Assembly: GCF_007830455.1 (NCBI RefSeq)
Contig: NZ_VLLB01000004.1
Span: 491,916 to 555,915 of the forward strand
Reading direction: 5' to 3'
Length of the DNA: 64,000 nucleotides
Origin: Pseudoduganella lurida
GTDB lineage: Bacteria > Pseudomonadota > Gammaproteobacteria > Burkholderiales > Burkholderiaceae_D
The stretch's first letter is position 1, and the number at the start of each line of letters is the position of its first letter. Positions 8,515-17,993 of this stretch are shown piece by piece. The translations under genes were made by a program, and so were the position numbers. Under the pieces are notes generated by a model. It searched no databases. It worked only from the letters and a program-made list of their open reading frames with translations, and was not told the origin of the DNA.

Positions 8515-11181
8515 ATGAACCACCCCACGCTGCTTTCCTGCCGTACCCTGCCCCTTGCCGTCCTGGCGCCCGCCCTGCTCCCGGCCCTGTTCGCCCTGCC
8601 CGCCCTGGCCCAGCAGAACCCCGAAGGCCCGATCGCCCGCGTGGAAATCACCGGCTCGTCGATCAAGCGGCTGCAGTCCGAAACGGCCACGCCCTTGACC
8701 GTGTTCCGCGCCGAGGAGTTCGTCAAGCAGGGCCTGAGCACGGCGGCCGAGGTGCTGGACCGCATCCCTTCGAACCAGACCAGCATGGGGGCCGGCAACA
8801 CGGTGGGCGGCAACGCCAGCGGCCTGCCCACGGGCGGCCAGGCCACCGCCGACCTGCGCGGCCTGGGCGGCGACAAGACGCTGGTGCTGCTGAATGGCCG
8901 CCGCCTGGCCAGCCACCCGTACGACGGCGCCAGCGTGGACCTGAACCTGATCCCCGTCGCCGCGCTGGAACGCGTGGAGGTGCTGCGCGACGGCGCCTCG
9001 GCCATCTACGGCACCGATGCGATCGGCGGCGTCATCAACTTCATCACCAAGCGCGCCGTCGATGCCGCCGCGATCTCGCTGGAGACGATCCTGCCGGATG
9101 AAACGGGCGGGCGCGAGCGGCGTGCCAATGTGACCGTCGGCGGCGGCGACCTGGACCGGGACCGCTGGGCGGTCCTCGGCGTGTTCGACTACCATAAGCA
9201 GGACGTGCTGACATCGCAGCAGCGCCCCTTCTCCGCCACCGGCGTGATCCCCTCGCGCGGCCTGAACCTCACCTCCGGCACGACCTTCCCCGGCAACTAC
9301 TTCGATGCGGGCAGCGGCGTGCAGGGCAATCCCGGCCGGGCCACCGGCTGCGATGCGCCGCTGTCCGTGCCGCACCCGACGAATGGCACCTGCCGCCAGG
9401 ATTACACGCGCCTGATCGACGACCTGCCGGAACAGGAACACATCACCGCCTACGGCAAGGCCAGCTTCGCGCTGGGGAGCGGCCACACGGCCTCGCTCGA
9501 GCTGCTGCATGCCGTGAACAACGTGCTGTCGCGCACCGCGCCGCCGCCGCAGACGCACCTGGTGCTGCCCATTACCAGCCCCTACTACCCGGGCCGCGCG
9601 GGCGGCGTCCCGGCCCAGCCCGGCCTGTCCGGCGGGCCGCTGACGGTCAGCTGGCGCCCCACCGAGGCGGGCCAGCGGCAGATCCAGTCGAAAGGCGCCG
9701 GCACGCGCCTGGTCGGCGCGCTGGAAGGCGTGGTGGCGGGCTGGGACTACCAGGGTGGCCTGAGCTATTCCGTCAGCCGCTCGGAGGAGAACTTCACGGG
9801 TGGCTACGTGGGCGACGCGATCTTCGCCGCCGGCGTCTTCAATGGCATCCTGAATCCCTTCGGGCTGCAGAACGAGGCGGGCCGCGCCTACCTGGCCAGT
9901 GCCGCCCTGCGCGGCCGCGTGCAGGATGCCTCGAACCGCCAGACGGCCTTCGACCTGAAGGCCAGCCGCGAGCTGTTCGACCTGGCCGGCGGCAAGCTCG
10001 CCGTGGCCTTCGGCACCGAGATCCGCCACGAGAAGGCCGACTTCAACGTCAACCGCGATATCGCCGGCCAGGCCGCCAGTTCGGGGCTTTCCGGCTCGCT
10101 GTCGAAGGATGGCAGCCGGAGCATCCAGGCCGTGTTCGGCGAGATCAGCGCGCCCTTCCTGCGCAACCTGGAAGCGTCGCTGGCGGGCCGCTACGACCAC
10201 TACAGCGACGTGGGCGGCACCTGGAACCCGAAAGCCTCGCTGCGCTTCCAGCCCCACCAGGCGTTCGTGCTGCGCGGCTCGGCCAGCACGGGCTTCCGTG
10301 CGCCCACGCTGTTCGAGAAGAACGCGCCGCAGTCGAAGAACGACACCAGCAACAGCTACAACGACCCGATCCTGTGCCCGGGCGGCGTGCCGCAGCCGGG
10401 TGCCAATCCCCTGCGCGACTGCGACCTGCAGCAATTCAAGCTGCAGGGCGGGAACGCCGGCCTGCAGCCGGAAAAATCGCGCACGCTGTCGATCGGCGCC
10501 GTGCTCGAACCCCTGCAGGCCGTGACGCTGACGCTCGATTACTGGAACATCCACCTGCGCGAAAAAATCGGCGCGCTGCCCGAGCAGACGATCTACGGTG
10601 ACTTCGACAAATACCGCGACCGCTTCCTGCGCAATCCCGATGGTTCGCCATTCGCGATCCTGGACCTGAACGAGAACCTGGGCAAGGTGAAGACGGACGG
10701 CGTGGACGTGAGCCTGACGGTGCGCTCGCGGCCCGCCGACTGGGGCAACGTGGCCTTCACGCTGGATGGCACCTGGGTGCACCGCTACGAATACCAGAAC
10801 GAACGGGGCGGCCAGTTCATCGAGAACGTGGGGCGCTATGCGGACAACTACGTGGTCTTCCGCTGGCGCCACAACGCCGCGCTCACCTGGCGCAGCGGCC
10901 CGTGGAGCGCCACGCTCGCCCACAACTTCAAGACCCGCTACGCCGACCAGAACCTGGTCGATCCGGAATTCTTCAACCGCGTGACGTCATACAGCCTGGT
11001 CAACCTGTCCGGCACGTACACCGGCTTCAGCAACATCGCGCTGACGGCCGGCGTGAAGAACCTGTTCGACAGGGACCCGCCGTTCTCGAACCAGGGCACG
11101 GTGTTCCAGAAGGGGTATGACCCGCGCTATACCGATCCGATCGGGCGGGCGCTGTATCTGCGGGGGACGTACACGTTCTGA
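8515..11181 (+). CDS. TonB-dependent receptor
   Basis: An 888-residue outer-membrane receptor. AAGGAG lies about 13 bases before the ATG, slightly far but the best available site. A hydrophobic signal peptide runs to about residue 33 (ending PALAQ), followed by RVEITGSSIKRLQSET. The plug segment includes LVLLNGRRLASHPYDGA and DGASAIYGTDAIGGVINF. The barrel has the conserved GFRAPTLFEKN and LFDRDPPFSNQ blocks and ends in GTYTF. Its strong terminator is shared with the convergent tldD. The ligand cannot be inferred. Confidence 0.92.
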   Translation: MNHPTLLSCRTLPLAVLAPALLPALFALPALAQQNPEGPIARVEITGSSIKRLQSETATPLTVFRAEEFVKQGLSTAAEVLDRIPSNQTSMGAGNTVGGNASGLPTGGQATADLRGLGGDKTLVLLNGRRLASHPYDGASVDLNLIPVAALERVEVLRDGASAIYGTDAIGGVINFITKRAVDAAAISLETILPDETGGRERRANVTVGGGDLDRDRWAVLGVFDYHKQDVLTSQQRPFSATGVIPSRGLNLTSGTTFPGNYFDAGSGVQGNPGRATGCDAPLSVPHPTNGTCRQDYTRLIDDLPEQEHITAYGKASFALGSGHTASLELLHAVNNVLSRTAPPPQTHLVLPITSPYYPGRAGGVPAQPGLSGGPLTVSWRPTEAGQRQIQSKGAGTRLVGALEGVVAGWDYQGGLSYSVSRSEENFTGGYVGDAIFAAGVFNGILNPFGLQNEAGRAYLASAALRGRVQDASNRQTAFDLKASRELFDLAGGKLAVAFGTEIRHEKADFNVNRDIAGQAASSGLSGSLSKDGSRSIQAVFGEISAPFLRNLEASLAGRYDHYSDVGGTWNPKASLRFQPHQAFVLRGSASTGFRAPTLFEKNAPQSKNDTSNSYNDPILCPGGVPQPGANPLRDCDLQQFKLQGGNAGLQPEKSRTLSIGAVLEPLQAVTLTLDYWNIHLREKIGALPEQTIYGDFDKYRDRFLRNPDGSPFAILDLNENLGKVKTDGVDVSLTVRSRPADWGNVAFTLDGTWVHRYEYQNERGGQFIENVGRYADNYVVFRWRHNAALTWRSGPWSATLAHNFKTRYADQNLVDPEFFNRVTSYSLVNLSGTYTGFSNIALTAGVKNLFDRDPPFSNQGTVFQKGYDPRYTDPIGRALYLRGTYTF

Positions 11182-11206
11182 TGCTCGTGGTTGCCGGTGG
11201 CAGTCC

Positions 11207-11234
11207 ACAAAAAAAGGCGCCGCAGCGCCTTTTT
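11207..11234. terminator. Bidirectional terminator between TBDR and tldD
   Basis: AAAAAGGCGC and GCGCCTTTTT pair around CGCA. The A and T tracts serve both convergent genes. Confidence 0.85.
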
Positions 11235-11253
11235 GAACCTCAGCGCGGACGAC

Positions 11254-12714
11254 TCAAGCCGTCCCGCCCACCGTCACGCCATCGATGCGCAGGGTCGGCT
11301 GGCCCACGCCCACCGGCACGCTCTGGCCTTCCTTGCCGCACACGCCAACGCCCGGATCGAGCTTCATGTCGTTGCCGATCATGGACACGCGGTTCAGCAC
11401 CTCCGGGCCGTTGCCGATCAGCGTGGCACCCTTCACCGGATACGTGATCTTGCCGTCTTCGATCATGTACGCCTCGCTGGCGGAGAACACGAACTTGCCG
11501 TTCGTGATGTCGACCTGGCCGCCGCCGAAGTTCACCGCGTACAGGCCGTTCTTCACGGAAGCGAGGATCTCCGCCGGATCCTTGTCGCCGGCCAGCATGT
11601 AGGTGTTGGTCATGCGCGGCATCGGCAGGTGGGCGAACGATTCGCGGCGCGCGTTGCCGGTGACCGGCATCTTCATCAGGCGCGCGTTCATCGTGTCCTG
11701 GATGTAGCCGCGCAGGATGCCGTCCTCGATCAGCGTGGTGCACTGGGTCGGATTGCCCTCGTCGTCGATGTTCAGCGAGCCGCGGCGGTCCGCCAGCGTG
11801 CCGTCGTCGACCACGGTAACGCCCTTGGCCGCCACGCGCTCGCCGATGCGGCCGGCAAACGTGGACGAACCCTTGCGGTTGAAGTCGCCCTCCAGGCCGT
11901 GGCCGATCGCCTCGTGCAGCAGGATGCCGGGCCAGCCCGGGCCCAGCACGACGGTCATCGGACCAGCCGGTGCCGGACGCGAATCCAGGTTCACCAGCGC
12001 TCCCTTGACCGCATCGTCGGCATACTGCGTGAGCAGTTCGTCGGTGAAGTAGCCGTAGTCGTAGCGGCCGCCGCCGCCGGACGAGCCCATCTCGCGGCGG
12101 CCGTCCTGTTCGACGATGACGGTGACGGACACGCGCACCAGCGGACGGATGTCGGCCGCCAGCACGCCATCGCTGCGCACCACCAGCACCACGTCGTATT
12201 CACCGGCCAGGCCGGCCATCACCTGCACCACGCGGGGATCCTTGGCGCGCGCGATCTTCTCGACGCGTTCCAGCAGCTTCACTTTCGCCGCGGCGTCGAG
12301 GGACGCCAGCGGATCGTGCGGCAGGTACAGCGAGCGGCCGCCCTGCTGGTTCAGGGAACCGGCCACCTTGATCTTGCCGGCGCCGGCGCGCGCGATGGTG
12401 CGCGTGGCGGCGGCCGCATCGAGCAGCGCCGCCTCGGAGATCTCGTCGGAATACGAGAACGCCGTCTTCTCGCCGGACACGGCGCGCACGCCCACGCCCT
12501 GGTCGATCGAGAAGCTGCCCGTCTTGACGATGCCTTCTTCCAGGCTCCAGCCTTCGCTCTTGGTGAACTGGAAATACAGGTCGGCGTAGTCGACCTTGTG
12601 CGTGAACATCGTGCCCAGCGTCCTGATCAGCTTGGATTCGTCCAGGCCGAAAGGCGTCAGCAGCACATCGCGCGCCAGTGCCAGCGAGGACAGGTTCGGT
12701 TCGAATGGTTTCAT
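11254..12714 (-). CDS. tldD: Metalloprotease TldD
   Basis: A 486-residue cytosolic zinc protease of the TldD/PmbA family, which with TldE processes unfolded peptides such as microcins or modified peptides. The metal-binding block [17 protein letters not shown] is present near residue 260, followed by SIGERV-type and DEGNPTQ segments typical of TldD. AAGGA sits seven bases before the ATG. It is the last gene of a minus-strand group yhdP, nitrilase, tldD. The TldE/PmbA partner is not in this window. Confidence 0.95.
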   Translation of the reverse strand: MKPFEPNLSSLALARDVLLTPFGLDESKLIRTLGTMFTHKVDYADLYFQFTKSEGWSLEEGIVKTGSFSIDQGVGVRAVSGEKTAFSYSDEISEAALLDAAAATRTIARAGAGKIKVAGSLNQQGGRSLYLPHDPLASLDAAAKVKLLERVEKIARAKDPRVVQVMAGLAGEYDVVLVVRSDGVLAADIRPLVRVSVTVIVEQDGRREMGSSGGGGRYDYGYFTDELLTQYADDAVKGALVNLDSRPAPAGPMTVVLGPGWPGILLHEAIGHGLEGDFNRKGSSTFAGRIGERVAAKGVTVVDDGTLADRRGSLNIDDEGNPTQCTTLIEDGILRGYIQDTMNARLMKMPVTGNARRESFAHLPMPRMTNTYMLAGDKDPAEILASVKNGLYAVNFGGGQVDITNGKFVFSASEAYMIEDGKITYPVKGATLIGNGPEVLNRVSMIGNDMKLDPGVGVCGKEGQSVPVGVGQPTLRIDGVTVGGTA

Positions 12715-12783
12715 GATGGATCCTTCAGCTAATGTCTGTCGCGTTATCGCGCGTATCGGCTCATTGTATTTGATTACGGCGTT

Positions 12784-13584
12784 TCACATGGTGCGGTGCT
12801 GCAGCGCCGGCAGGCTGGCGCGCACGCTGGCGATCTTCCCGAAGTCGACCAGGCCGCCCACGATGCCCTCGCCCTCCTCGATCACGGCGCGCACTTCGCC
12901 CCACGGATCGACCAGCATGCTGTGGCCCCAGGTGCGCCGGCCGTTGGCATGCGTGCCGCCCTGCGCCGCGGCCAGCACGTAGCACTGGTTCTCGATGGCG
13001 CGGGCGCGCAGCAGCAGCTCCCAGTGCGCCTCGCCCGTCGTGTAGGTGAACGCGGCAGGCAGCACGATCAGGTCCACCGGGCCCATGGCGCGGAACAGTT
13101 CCGGAAAGCGCAGGTCGTAGCAGATCGCCATGCCGACCTTGCCGGCCACCGTGTCGACCGTGCCCACGTGCCTGCCCGGCACGATGGTGCGCGATTCGTT
13201 GTACGACTCGTCGCCCTGGTTGAAGCCGAACAGGTGGATCTTGTCGTAGCGGGAGACCTGCTGTCCCGACGGGTCGTACACCAGCGTGGTGTTGACCACC
13301 TTCGCCGGATCGTCGCTCGCCAGCGGCAGCGTGCCGCCCAGCAGCCAAATGCCGTGGGTGCGCGCCAGGTCCGCCATCGTCTCCTGGATGATGCCGCTGC
13401 CCGGTTGCTCGGCGACGGCCACCTTGTCGGTATCGGCCATGCCCATGATGGGCCAGTACTCGGGCAGCAGCACCAGCTGCGCGCCGTTCGATACGGCGGC
13501 CTGCTCGACGAGGCGGCGCACGGTGGCGATGTTTTCTTCGACCACGGGGGTCGACACCATCTGGATCGCGGCGATGAAGGTCAT
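12784..13584 (-). CDS. Carbon-nitrogen hydrolase, deaminated-glutathione amidase/Nit1 type
   Basis: A 266-residue member of the nitrilase superfamily. The catalytic triad is visible as Glu42 (LLPEYW), Lys115 (YDKIHLF) and Cys155 (AICYDLRFPELFR). The LRFPELFR wording is typical of the Nit1/Nit2 branch, which hydrolyses deaminated glutathione or alpha-keto-acid amides, so metabolite repair is the likely role. The start is placed at MTFIAAIQMV because GAGGAAACC lies directly before it; an upstream in-frame ATG would overlap yhdP. It starts 7 bases after the yhdP stop and is probably co-transcribed with it. Confidence 0.9.
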   Translation of the reverse strand: MTFIAAIQMVSTPVVEENIATVRRLVEQAAVSNGAQLVLLPEYWPIMGMADTDKVAVAEQPGSGIIQETMADLARTHGIWLLGGTLPLASDDPAKVVNTTLVYDPSGQQVSRYDKIHLFGFNQGDESYNESRTIVPGRHVGTVDTVAGKVGMAICYDLRFPELFRAMGPVDLIVLPAAFTYTTGEAHWELLLRARAIENQCYVLAAAQGGTHANGRRTWGHSMLVDPWGEVRAVIEEGEGIVGGLVDFGKIASVRASLPALQHRTM

Positions 13585-13591
13585 GGTTTCC

Positions 13592-16500
13592 TCACTGGGG
13601 TCGGGGCGTTTCGACACGGTTGTTGTCGAGCTTGGTGATGACGGGTGCCTTCCACGGCCCCGTCACCTGCATCTGGTACGTCAGCGCCTTCATCACCGGC
13701 GCCGACAGGAACAGCTGGGCGAGATAGCTGCCCAGCCCGATCACGGGATTGACGGCCAGCGCATACACCAGCGGCGCCGTGCCGAAGTTCACCTGCGGGA
13801 TCACGACGACATGCAGGTTGGTCGATTCGTTGGCGATGTCCGCCGTGCCGGCCATTAGCACGGTCGCGGCCACGCCGTGCATCTTGAGGTTCTCCGTCTT
13901 CGCGATGCCCCGGTCGATCACGGCATGGGCCGAGATGCCGTCGAACGCCAGGCCTTCGGCAAACACGTCGTGGAAGTCCAGCTTCAGCAGCCGCGGCAGC
14001 GCCTGCAGGCTCAGCACGCCCAGCAGCTTGGCCGCGCCCGGGTCCTGTTTCAGGAACTGGCCCTTTTCCACCTTCAGGTCCAGGCTGCCGGACAGCGTGG
14101 GAATGTCCATCGAATACGGCAGCCCGCGCCAGGCGATGTCGCCGGACAGCTTGCCCTTGCCGCCCTTGAGCGTGTCGGCAAAGCCGAACCGTTCCAGCAG
14201 CTTGCCCGCATCGGCGATGTCGAGATTGAAGTTGAGCATCGTGTCGTGGCGGCCCTTGGCGCTCACCCACCGTCCCGAGCCATGCAGCTGGCCATCAGCA
14301 TTCTCCAGCGCCAGCCTGGCCACGCGCCATTCCCGCGTCGAAGTGATCAGCGCATTGTAGGCCTGCAGTTCCAGCCGGCCCAGCGCCCGGTTGAACAGTT
14401 CGAAGCGTTCCGCCACGATGTCCAGCGCGGGAATCGAAGGCGACGACGCGGAACTCTCCAGCAGGTCCTTCACGTCGCCCGCCGCCGATTCCGGAATGAT
14501 CAGCGTGGACAGCCGCGCCGTCACCTTGCCCAGTCCCTTGCCGGTGGGCGACTCGTTCCACGTGAGGTAGCCGTTGGCCTGCTTCGAATCGATGCTGGCC
14601 TGCCAGGTACCGTTGCGGTGCGTGGCGCCCAGCACCACGCCTTCCAGCTTGCGGCTGCCGATCACCAGTTCGTCGGCGCGGCCGGCCATCATTTCCGGCA
14701 CCACGTACTGGGACAGTCCCGGCCCGTCGTTCGCCGCGGCGGCACTGTCGCCCCCATCGGCACCGGCGATGGCGCCGCCCAGCGCCAGCCAGTCGTCCAC
14801 GTTCAGCGATTTCATGCTCACGTTCAGCGCCATGCCGCTGTCCGGCTCGGGCGCCGCCACGTTGACGCCGATGCCGCCCCGCACCAGCTGCCACGGGTTG
14901 CGGTCCTGGCGCTGGCGCTGGTAGTGGGCTGCCACAGTACTTGCCAAACCCGTGCCGATCGCAATGCGGATATCGTCCTGCGCCAGGCCGGCCTCGTTGG
15001 CCGCGGCGCCGTTCAGCACGAAGCGCACCGGCATCGCCTCGGCGGCCGTCTTGGCCAGCGGCGCCGGGAAGTCCAGCGACACGCCGGCCAGCGAGGAATC
15101 GATGGCCACCTGGTATTCGTGGTGGTGGGCGTTGATCACGCCGCTGTAGCGCGTGCTGCCGCCGATGTGCTGCGCCAGCCGCTGCATCGCCGCCGACGGA
15201 TAGGTGCGGCGCAGGCCGTCCGCCGTCATGCTGCCGCCGATCTTCACCACGATGGCGCCGTCGCGCTGCGTGCCGCCGCCGATGTTCACGGGGCCGCCCA
15301 GCAGCGTGCCGTTGATGCCGTTCAGGTTCACGCCCCGCTCGTTGAACTCGATCCTGCCGGTGGTTTGCAGCACGGGCGGCATGTCGTTCCACAGCACCAC
15401 GTCGTTGCCCTGCAATTGCAGCGTGCCCAGCACCTTGCTGTCGACCAGCCGGTTCAGCGGCAGGTCGAGCCGCAACGTCAGTTTCGCCGCGCCGGTGGCC
15501 GTGGTCTGGTCCGTGAAGTGGCCGATCCATTCCAGCACCGGCGTATTGCTCACGTAGCGCAGGTAGTCCCCCATGGCGCCCTGCGCCGTGCCGTCGATTT
15601 CCAGCACGCCGTCGTGGTGCGCCAGGTCGGCGATCACCGCCTTCACATTGGTGAGGCTGACGTTGCCCGTCTTCGCCGTATCGGCGCGGATTTCCATGCG
15701 CGCCCGCTCGAACAGGAAGCTGCCGCGGATCTGTTCGGCCTGCGGCCACATGGGCGCCTTGCCGTCCTTGGCAAAGAAGCCCGGCTCGTAGTTCAGCCGG
15801 CCATCGACGATCCGGCCACCGATGCGGAACTGGCCCTTCGCGGCGGCCGGCGTGTTGGCGGCAAACGGGAACTGCGCCAGGTCGCCGGCCAGCCGCAGCG
15901 TCACGTTCTGCGCGGTGCCCGCCTCCAGCGCGCCCGTGAGCCAGTGCTTCAGGTGCTCCGGCGTGGCGATCGGCAGGTAGCGGCCGATGCGGTTGATGAC
16001 GAAGCCGTTCAGCGTGCCGTTGAGGTCGGCAATGCCGGCGCCGCCTGCGGCGGGAATCGTGTGCGTGCCGGCGATGCTGCCCGTCAGGCCGTCCTGGTCG
16101 AAGTCCAGCCTGCCCAGCTTGAGGCGCAGGCTGCCGTCGTCCTCGTGCGTCCAGGCCAGGTCCAGCTTCAGTTTCCTGAACGGCATCGAAGCCGTCTCGA
16201 ACCAGTGCGGCATGTCGAGAACCAGGCCGGGCGCATCGAATGCCACCTTGCCGCCGTCGCTGCCCGCATCGATCGTGCCCGTCAGGCGGTCGAAGCCGGG
16301 CAAGGCCGGCACCGCAGGCAATCCGGCGGACTTGCCATCGGCAGCGGCCGGCACGGCGGGGCGCGCCGCCAGCGCGGCCATGCCCAGGTCATCGAGCCTG
16401 GCGTGCACCTGCCAGGCCACGGGTTTGTCCGCCGGCCCGTCCCACTTTGCGCGCAGGTCGTCGACGCGGCCGTGCGGCGCCAGGTCCGCCAGCAGCGCCC

Positions 16501-17830
16501 GATGCGCGGCCGGCAGCGGCAGCCGGGTCGCCAGCTCGGCCAGCGTCTTCAGTTCCAGCGAGCGGGCCGTGACTTCGCTGCGCGCCGGCTTGCCGTTCGC
16601 GGCGGGGAGGTAGCGCGAGGACAGCGTGGTGGGCGCCAGCGTGGCGCCATCGCGCGTGCGCAGCGTGAAATCGGTGATGCTGGCGCGATGGCCGTACGCG
16701 CCGAAAGCGACCTGGCGGCTGGCACCGCGCGCCGGCTTGTCTTCGCTGAAGGCCAGCCGGCCGCGCAGGGCCGCCACGTCCAGCGGCGGCACGCCGGTGC
16801 CCAGCGTGGCGACGACATCGGCCAGCGCCACGTCCGCCGTGATGCCGTTGACGCGCGCATGGTCGATGTCCAGCCAGGCGCGCAGGCTGCCCTTGCCCGA
16901 GGCGACGGCGGCGCCGGCCGGCAGCGGCAGCAGCGACGCCACCGCGGGCTGCAGCACGGCCAGGTCGGCCTGGCGCACGCCGGCGTACAGGGTGCCCCGC
17001 CATTGCTGCAGGTCCGACGCACGCACCGACAGGGCCGGGTGGCGGAAGTCGCCGCGGATATCGAGCGCACCCTTCGTCCCCTGGGGCGGCGCAGCCTGCA
17101 CGCCGAAGCGGTGGCGGTGCCAGTTATTGCGCAGCACCGCGTTCACGTCGCGCAGCGCCAGGGGGGCCACGGGCGCCGGCGACTGCGGCGTGCGCAGCTC
17201 GTCGGTCCAGACGATGCTGCCCTCGCGCACCACGAGCTCGCGCTGGTTCAGCAGCCAGTCGGCGCCACGGCCGTCATCCTTGCGGGCCGGATCGACATAG
17301 ATGCCGGCCACGTAGACATGGCCGGCCGCGTCGCGGCGCACCTGCAGGTTCGGGCGGATCAGTTCCAGCGAGTGGAAGCGCACGCCGAACGTGGGCACGC
17401 TCCACCAGGACAGCGTGGCCTGCACGCTGGGCAGGCGCAGGGCGGGACGGCCGGCCGGATCGCGCAGCACCACGTCGCCCAGGAACAGGTTGGGCCGCAG
17501 GCCGGACCAGGACGCATAGATGCGGTCGATCGTGACGGGGTTGCCGGCAGCGCGGCTGGCCAGCAGTTCGATGTCGCCCTTGTAGCGGTCGATCTGCGGC
17601 AGCACGCCCCAGCGCAGCACCAGGAACAGCAGCGCCAGCAGGAAGTACACGGCCAGCACCAGCTTGATGGTGAAGCCCAGGATGTGGTGCGTGGCCAGGT
17701 TGCAGAAGCGGTAGGCGGCCTGGAGGCGGTGCCAGCGCGCCAGCAGGGGACCTTCGCCCTGCGCTGCCGCTGCCGTCTCTTCTGCCGATTGTTCCGTCAA
17801 CACTGATTCCCACGCCTCGCCGCTTGCCAC
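13592..17830 (-). CDS. yhdP: YhdP family protein (AsmA-like, TIGR02099)
   Basis: A very long protein of 1412 residues with a single transmembrane helix at about residues 52-72 (GFTIKLVLAVYFLLALLFLV). The rest is a long periplasmic region of repeating beta-strand character, as in the AsmA-like bridge proteins. In E. coli, YhdP together with TamB and YdbH carries phospholipids from inner to outer membrane. WSGLRPNLFLGDVVLRD near the N-terminus and the C-terminal NPVIGLGSYLAQLF block are family features. It is divergent from glnE and heads the yhdP-nitrilase-tldD group. The opposite strand has a long shadow frame that is not a gene. Confidence 0.9.
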   Translation of the reverse strand: MASGEAWESVLTEQSAEETAAAAQGEGPLLARWHRLQAAYRFCNLATHHILGFTIKLVLAVYFLLALLFLVLRWGVLPQIDRYKGDIELLASRAAGNPVTIDRIYASWSGLRPNLFLGDVVLRDPAGRPALRLPSVQATLSWWSVPTFGVRFHSLELIRPNLQVRRDAAGHVYVAGIYVDPARKDDGRGADWLLNQRELVVREGSIVWTDELRTPQSPAPVAPLALRDVNAVLRNNWHRHRFGVQAAPPQGTKGALDIRGDFRHPALSVRASDLQQWRGTLYAGVRQADLAVLQPAVASLLPLPAGAAVASGKGSLRAWLDIDHARVNGITADVALADVVATLGTGVPPLDVAALRGRLAFSEDKPARGASRQVAFGAYGHRASITDFTLRTRDGATLAPTTLSSRYLPAANGKPARSEVTARSLELKTLAELATRLPLPAAHRALLADLAPHGRVDDLRAKWDGPADKPVAWQVHARLDDLGMAALAARPAVPAAADGKSAGLPAVPALPGFDRLTGTIDAGSDGGKVAFDAPGLVLDMPHWFETASMPFRKLKLDLAWTHEDDGSLRLKLGRLDFDQDGLTGSIAGTHTIPAAGGAGIADLNGTLNGFVINRIGRYLPIATPEHLKHWLTGALEAGTAQNVTLRLAGDLAQFPFAANTPAAAKGQFRIGGRIVDGRLNYEPGFFAKDGKAPMWPQAEQIRGSFLFERARMEIRADTAKTGNVSLTNVKAVIADLAHHDGVLEIDGTAQGAMGDYLRYVSNTPVLEWIGHFTDQTTATGAAKLTLRLDLPLNRLVDSKVLGTLQLQGNDVVLWNDMPPVLQTTGRIEFNERGVNLNGINGTLLGGPVNIGGGTQRDGAIVVKIGGSMTADGLRRTYPSAAMQRLAQHIGGSTRYSGVINAHHHEYQVAIDSSLAGVSLDFPAPLAKTAAEAMPVRFVLNGAAANEAGLAQDDIRIAIGTGLASTVAAHYQRQRQDRNPWQLVRGGIGVNVAAPEPDSGMALNVSMKSLNVDDWLALGGAIAGADGGDSAAAANDGPGLSQYVVPEMMAGRADELVIGSRKLEGVVLGATHRNGTWQASIDSKQANGYLTWNESPTGKGLGKVTARLSTLIIPESAAGDVKDLLESSASSPSIPALDIVAERFELFNRALGRLELQAYNALITSTREWRVARLALENADGQLHGSGRWVSAKGRHDTMLNFNLDIADAGKLLERFGFADTLKGGKGKLSGDIAWRGLPYSMDIPTLSGSLDLKVEKGQFLKQDPGAAKLLGVLSLQALPRLLKLDFHDVFAEGLAFDGISAHAVIDRGIAKTENLKMHGVAATVLMAGTADIANESTNLHVVVIPQVNFGTAPLVYALAVNPVIGLGSYLAQLFLSAPVMKALTYQMQVTGPWKAPVITKLDNNRVETPRPQ

Positions 17831-17993
17831 GGCGTAAAATGATTAAGGTCGTCCACGGGATTCGCGGAAGGTGCCCATTCTACCGCAACGACCGGTTGTT
17901 CCCGGCGCCCAATGGTGTTGCTTACATAACTGTTACACAACGCGGATATACAACGCGGTTACCCAATATTCCCTCTCTTTCCCGCCCTCCCCC

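Noticed and set aside
13877..17806. 1309-codon + strand frame opposite yhdP
   Set aside because: Repetitive Arg/Gln/Ala/Val composition without motifs; YhdP on the other strand explains the region.
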